From: Galbibacter orientalis DSM 19592
Lineage (GTDB): Bacteria > Bacteroidota > Bacteroidia > Flavobacteriales > Flavobacteriaceae
NCBI RefSeq assembly: GCF_000260115.1
Contig: NZ_JH651379.1
Location: 3,188,240-3,252,239 of the forward strand
Direction: 5' to 3'
DNA: 64,000 nt
Shown: piece by piece, positions 60,807 through 64,000 of the stretch
Numbering within the stretch: the first letter of the stretch is position 1
Layout of the letters: each line of letters begins with the position of its first letter
The notes under the pieces: generated by a model
Databases searched by the model: none
What the model was told of the DNA's origin: nothing
The model's input: the letters and a program-made list of their open reading frames with translations, nothing else
Position numbers and translations under genes: made by a program

Positions 60807-61958
60807 TTATAAATTTCTACTACTACTTCTACTAGAAGAAGATCGTGTTGCAGATGTAGATCTTGAGGGAGTAGCTCTTGTAGCCTTTACATTACTAGAT
60901 CTAGAACTCCTACTTGAAGTTGAGTAATTGTTATTTTTAGAACTTCTACTATTACTACTACTTGATCTATTATTAGTAGAGGTTCTAGTAGCTGGACTGG
61001 TAGTGCTTCTTGTACTTTTAGTACTAGTCTTTACAGATCTACTAGGAGATTTTGTATAACTATTAGAACTTCTTGTAGCGTTACTACTTCTGCTAGTACT
61101 CGTTGGAGTTGTTCTGTTTGAAGTAGTTGTAGCTCTATTTGAATTAGAGTTCCGTGTTGCAGAATAACTAGTTCTTGTATTAGAAGTAGTTCTATTAGCG
61201 CTACTTCTATTACTTTCATAAGCTAAACTTCTACTACGTACATTTCTTGTAACCTGCGCATCGCTTCTTTTGCTTACACGTCTATCATTTTGATAAATAT
61301 TTCTTCTTGAGTTATTTTCTTTATAATGATAGTTCCTTCCAACACTTGCATACGAACGTCTGTTGTTATTTTTATACGGTTTGTAATATGTATATCTAAC
61401 TGGGCTATAATACCTTCTATATGGTTGATAGTAAACCATGCAATATGAAGGACGTGGTCTTACAAAATATCTGTGGTAAGGTCTGTAAACATAAGCTCTA
61501 TTATATACATTAATATAACCCGATGAATGTGTATAAACGCCATTTCCGTTATAGTAAATATTTAATCCACCAATTCTGTTAACATAGTTTCCTCTGTATA
61601 AAACATCTACCATTCCAATTCTTGTTACTCTTCCGTAGAAATCATAGTAAATAGGAGTGTTTTCTACTTGAATTACAGCACCATAATCATCGTATTGAAC
61701 ATAGGCATCATATCGGTATCCAGAATTGAAAGTTATGCTTACATTTCCAGTATTTATACTTGCTCCAAAGTATTGAGGATTATCAATATAGAAGTCAAAT
61801 TCTCCATCTGGATAAACAGAAAATGTTACTCCGTTTTCAGTAAAGATGAATGAGTTGTTATATCCAAAACTTGATGTTGTTTTTGATGTATCTGAATTAG
61901 CAAAGCTTGTACTTGTACCAAGAAAGACAGAAATAAAAATAAATAATAGCTTTTTCAT
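60807..61958 (-). CDS. Exported Ser/Arg/Asn/Thr-rich low-complexity protein
   Basis: 383 residues with signal peptide MKKLLFIFISVFLGTSTSFA. Residues ~30-145 are Tyr/Gly-rich beta-like repeats (FYIDNPQYFGASINTGNVS, YYDFYGRVTRIG), residues ~150-200 Tyr/Arg-Pro-rich (YRPYHRYFVRPRPSY). The last ~180 residues consist almost only of Ser, Arg, Thr and Asn with many SRSS and TRSS units. Such tails are disordered, strongly basic, and could bind polyanions such as DNA, RNA or acidic polysaccharide. I know no assigned function. Confidence 0.72.
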   Translation of the reverse strand: MKKLLFIFISVFLGTSTSFANSDTSKTTSSFGYNNSFIFTENGVTFSVYPDGEFDFYIDNPQYFGASINTGNVSITFNSGYRYDAYVQYDDYGAVIQVENTPIYYDFYGRVTRIGMVDVLYRGNYVNRIGGLNIYYNGNGVYTHSSGYINVYNRAYVYRPYHRYFVRPRPSYCMVYYQPYRRYYSPVRYTYYKPYKNNNRRSYASVGRNYHYKENNSRRNIYQNDRRVSKRSDAQVTRNVRSRSLAYESNRSSANRTTSNTRTSYSATRNSNSNRATTTSNRTTPTSTSRSSNATRSSNSYTKSPSRSVKTSTKSTRSTTSPATRTSTNNRSSSSNSRSSKNNNYSTSSRSSRSSNVKATRATPSRSTSATRSSSSRSSSRNL

Positions 61959-62129
61959 AATTTCTAGGTTTTTTAATTAAACAAAAATCATTTTTAAATG
62001 ACTCTCGCATATTAGAAATCAAACTGCGTGCCAAAAAATGCTTTGTATTTCATGATAGGATTTAAATTATTGAATATCAACATTTTAAAAATTAATTTTA
62101 TTTTATTTTTATAGTTGCTTTATATTTCC

Positions 62130-62205
62130 GCCACAGATTCACGGATTTATTTATTTTTCAATTACGGATAGACAGGAGATAAAAAAATATTCGTGTATTC
62201 GTGGC
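62130..62205. repeat. R3 hairpin, second locus
   Basis: GCCACAGATTCACGGATT at 62130 and ATATTCGTGTATTCGTGGC ending 62205 are inverted copies of each other with several mismatches, with the right arm equal to that at 20898-20914. It is the same repeat as at 20856, with a longer loop. Confidence 0.65.
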
Positions 62206-62244
62206 AAATAGGCTTTCATAGAAAATAAAAAAGCTATAAAAAAA

Positions 62245-62400
62245 GAACACCTCACCATTTGATTTAACAAATTTAGGTGCGGTGTTCTCAACTAACCAAC
62301 CAAAAAAAAATTCAACTATGAAATTTATAGTGTTTATTTCAAACAGCGTGCCAAAATATATGGCTCAACTATTTTAACTAATTATTTGCTTTTAAATCCC
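62245..62400 (+). other. Orphan leader: hairpin, start region and 19-codon frame
   Basis: GAACACCTCACC and GGTGCGGTGTTC pair as a strong hairpin (62245-62288), followed by CAACTAACCAACC, an A-run and ATTCAACTATG. A 19-codon frame (MKFIVFISNSVPKYMAQLF) begins at this ATG and ends at once. The layout looks like the 5' region of a longer gene that has been lost, or like a small RNA gene. The 17-base phrase CAAAC(A/T)GCGTGCCAAAA occurs here and at 62023. The remaining sequence from 61959 to 62130 shows nothing else. Confidence 0.35.
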
Positions 62401-62520
62401 TTATTGAGGGTTTTGTTCTCGAGAGCCTGTCTTGAGTTTACCAAAGGACTCTAAGTCGAAATGGATTAAATTATTTTCTTTTAATATCTCGTAGGCTTGC
62501 CTTGAGGTAGTTGATTAATT
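62391..62520 (+). repeat. R1 intergenic repeat, full copy
   Basis: AAATCCCTTATTGAGGGTTT, CGAGAGCCTGTCTTGAGTTT, AGTCGAAATGGATTAAAT, TATCTCGTAGGCTTGCC and TTGAGGTAGTTGATTAATTA in the family order. It runs directly into the R2 copy that follows. Confidence 0.85.
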
Positions 62521-62722
62521 ACTTGAGTTAAAATACAATCCCGCTTCGCTATAAGAAAAAAGAACAAAGACTAAATTTTAACTATCATAAAAAGAGTAGT
62601 TTAAAAAAAACTAAAAACCCTCTTTTTTCATTTTTATTAATAGCAAGGGGCTATTTTGAAAACCTCATTTTGAACCTTGATATAAGTGAAATCCAATAAA
62701 TCCCGTTAACTTTTATCGGACA
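62521..62722 (-). mobile_element. R2 MITE-like element, copy 3 (inverted)
   Basis: The same element as 54513-54724 in opposite orientation: CCGCTTCGCTATAAG near the left, AACTATCATAAAAAG, TTTTATTAATAGCAAGG, and the end TTTTATCGGACA at 62722. The left end has lost its TGTCC (reads TTGAGTTAAAATACAA), probably worn by the adjoining R1 repeat. Confidence 0.8.
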
Positions 62723-62751
62723 ACAATACTTTTAAATATAAAGTTATTATT

Positions 62752-63724
62752 ATAACCCGTTGTGCATTTAGAAAAAGTTGTGCAAACTGCTAAAATGCAG
62801 TAAATTGTAGTAACCACACTATAATTTATATGCACAACTTTCAAGCAAATTACGACAAAATCCTCAAGGTTTTAAAAGAATTGGATTGTAAAATGGATTA
62901 TTTACATCAAATCCGTAAACCTAAATTAAGAGATAAAGAGCTTATAGCTATTGATTTAACATCAGAATATATGAGTGTTGATAGTGAATGCCAGCTTTTT
63001 CGAATGTTACCTGCTGGTCTATCCAGCAAAATAGAGCGCAGTGTCTACAATAGAAGAAAGCGTAAGTTGTTTTCTTTTAGAGAATCACTTCGCAAGGCAT
63101 TAGTGAGAAAGTTGAATAAATCTGAGCATTGTTATATTGTTGACAGTATGCCGTTAGAGGTCTGTAAATTATCAAGAAGCGCTAGAAGTAAGATATGTAA
63201 AGAACAAAACTACAGTCTGCCCGAAAAAGGATATTGTGCAAGTCAATCAAGCCATTATTATGGATATAAATTACATGCTGTCTGTTCTGCTCAGGGTGTT
63301 ATCGAAAGTATGGATATTAGTCCAGCCTCTGTGCACGATATTAATTATTTAAAGGATATAAAGCATCAATTAAGTGATTGCATATTACTTGGTGATAAAG
63401 GGTATTTGTCGGCTGAATATCAATTGAATTTATTTGAATATCATAATATTAGACTTGAAACCCCTATGAGAACAAACCAGCATAACTATAGGGAGCAGCC
63501 GTACGTTTTTAAGAAATCCAGAAAGCGTATTGAAACATTGTTTTCTCAACTTTGCGACCAATTTATGATTCGAAGGAATTATGCTAAATCTTTTGAGGGA
63601 TTCAAAAACAGAATATTATCTAAGATTACGGCTATGACGGTCATTCAATATATAAACATATTTGAATTCAACAGAAATATCAATAACCTAAAAATCAATA
63701 TTGCCTAAATGCACAACGGGTTAT
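62752..63724 (+). mobile_element. IS982-family insertion sequence
   Basis: About 970 bases between perfect inverted ends ATAACCCGTTGTGCATTTAG (62752) and the complement ending at 63724. It contains a single transposase gene and no other ORF. Flanks are AT-rich, so target duplication cannot be defined. Confidence 0.92.
62830..63708 (+). CDS. IS982-family transposase
   Basis: 292 residues, DDE type. First Asp in CYIVDSMPLEVCK, second in ILLGDKGYLSAEYQ, Glu in RKRIETLFSQLCDQFMIRRNYAKSF, the usual IS982 spacing. An N-terminal helical DNA-binding region precedes them. The frame is intact and both ends are perfect, so it is probably active or recently so. Confidence 0.94.
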   Translation: MHNFQANYDKILKVLKELDCKMDYLHQIRKPKLRDKELIAIDLTSEYMSVDSECQLFRMLPAGLSSKIERSVYNRRKRKLFSFRESLRKALVRKLNKSEHCYIVDSMPLEVCKLSRSARSKICKEQNYSLPEKGYCASQSSHYYGYKLHAVCSAQGVIESMDISPASVHDINYLKDIKHQLSDCILLGDKGYLSAEYQLNLFEYHNIRLETPMRTNQHNYREQPYVFKKSRKRIETLFSQLCDQFMIRRNYAKSFEGFKNRILSKITAMTVIQYINIFEFNRNINNLKINIA

Positions 63725-63796
63725 TATATTTCTAAGCTATATCTACTAGGTCTCTTTTAAAAGGAATTTCTTACAATGGTGGAAGTTAAGCTTGTG

Positions 63797-64000
63797 TTAA
63801 TCTAAATAATTACCTTTTTCATAAAGCAAACCAAGGCCGTCGCATGCCCACCAATTACTTCGTATTTGAGAGTTGTCTAAAAAATATAGGTATTCTTCTT
63901 TTGCATTGGAACAAGAGCCTATAATAGAACTTTCTTCATTATAATAAAGGTTGAGTCCGCGTTCCTCTTCTGTTGCTTTAAGCTTGTAGGTGCCAGATAT
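63797..64000 (-). CDS. C-terminal end of an unrecognised protein (runs off the right edge)
   Basis: The minus-strand frame is open from the window edge to TAA at 63797-63799, giving 67 residues without a start. Contents include ISGTYKLKATEEERGLNLYY, NAKEEYLYFLDNSQIRSNWW and ACDGLGLLYEKGNYLD. Tyr/Trp-rich and polar; no family is recognised. The IS982 element lies 73 bases beyond its stop. Confidence 0.65.
   Translation of the reverse strand: MSGTYKLKATEEERGLNLYYNEESSIIGSCSNAKEEYLYFLDNSQIRSNWWACDGLGLLYEKGNYLD

Noticed and set aside
61031-61219. Leu/Ile/Gln-rich frame inside the Ser/Arg-rich protein gene
   Set aside because: It arises from reading the AGT/AGA-type repeat codons in another frame.

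Overview
This 64 kb window is chromosomal DNA from a Bacteroidota species, most likely a marine-type member of the Flavobacteriaceae. The evidence is AT-rich sequence, TAnnTTTG promoter elements instead of an E. coli-type -10, start codons with little Shine-Dalgarno signal, a complete menaquinone locus of the flavobacterial layout, and small families typical of the group (CAL67264 membrane protein, DUF4834, DUF2853, DUF3995). I see no tRNA, rRNA or CRISPR array. One structural RNA, the small bacterial SRP RNA, lies at about 22.6 kb.

Layout. 0-6.7 kb: end of a cupin-like protein, an SDR, a PLP-dependent alpha-oxoamine synthase (serine palmitoyltransferase/cysteate acyltransferase type), an acyl-CoA carboxylase beta chain and the ABC-F factor EttA. 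6.7-8.4 kb: small accessory stretch with a MntA/HepT toxin-antitoxin pair and a DUF3995 membrane protein. 8.4-15.6 kb: FMN glutamate-synthase-like protein, sugar-isomerase-like protein, M20 amidohydrolase and a UvrD/PcrA helicase. 15.7-18.9 kb: relic of a type I restriction island, where truncated hsdS, rhuM and hsdR surround an intact DUF488 protein and its partner. 18.9-30 kb: YciO-like protein, glycosyltransferase, thioesterase, glutaminyl cyclase lipoprotein, SRP RNA, fructose-6-phosphate aldolase-like transaldolase, DnaK, two tiny membrane ORFs and RecQ. 29.7-52.2 kb: the menaquinone locus (hotdog thioesterase, menF, menD, menB, menA, menC, menE) with interspersed genes.

The menaquinone locus is interrupted at 38.8-46.2 kb by a mobile island that separates a LytTR response regulator from a sensor kinase facing the same way, plausibly its partner. 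The island holds YefM/YoeB, a polymorphic-toxin tip with a probable immunity gene, orphan hypothetical genes each followed by a short palindromic cassette-end-like sequence, one complete IS1182-type element, an internally deleted derivative of it and two fragments. Two nearly identical copies of a ~245 bp unit (promoter-like element, short transcribed-looking stretch, strong terminator) sit inside it, and both cargo segments start just after the same point of that unit. A diverged third copy lies before the kinase. I consider this the most interesting part of the window.

52-64 kb: acetyltransferase and outer-membrane protein pair, a surface-polysaccharide style run (DUF4834, YfhO, glycosyltransferase, flippase), a Ser/Arg-rich exported protein and an IS982 element. 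Three dispersed repeat families run through the window: a ~125 bp double-hairpin intergenic repeat (five loci), a ~200 bp MITE with TGTCCGA ends (three copies) and a GCCACGAATACACGAAT hairpin (two loci).
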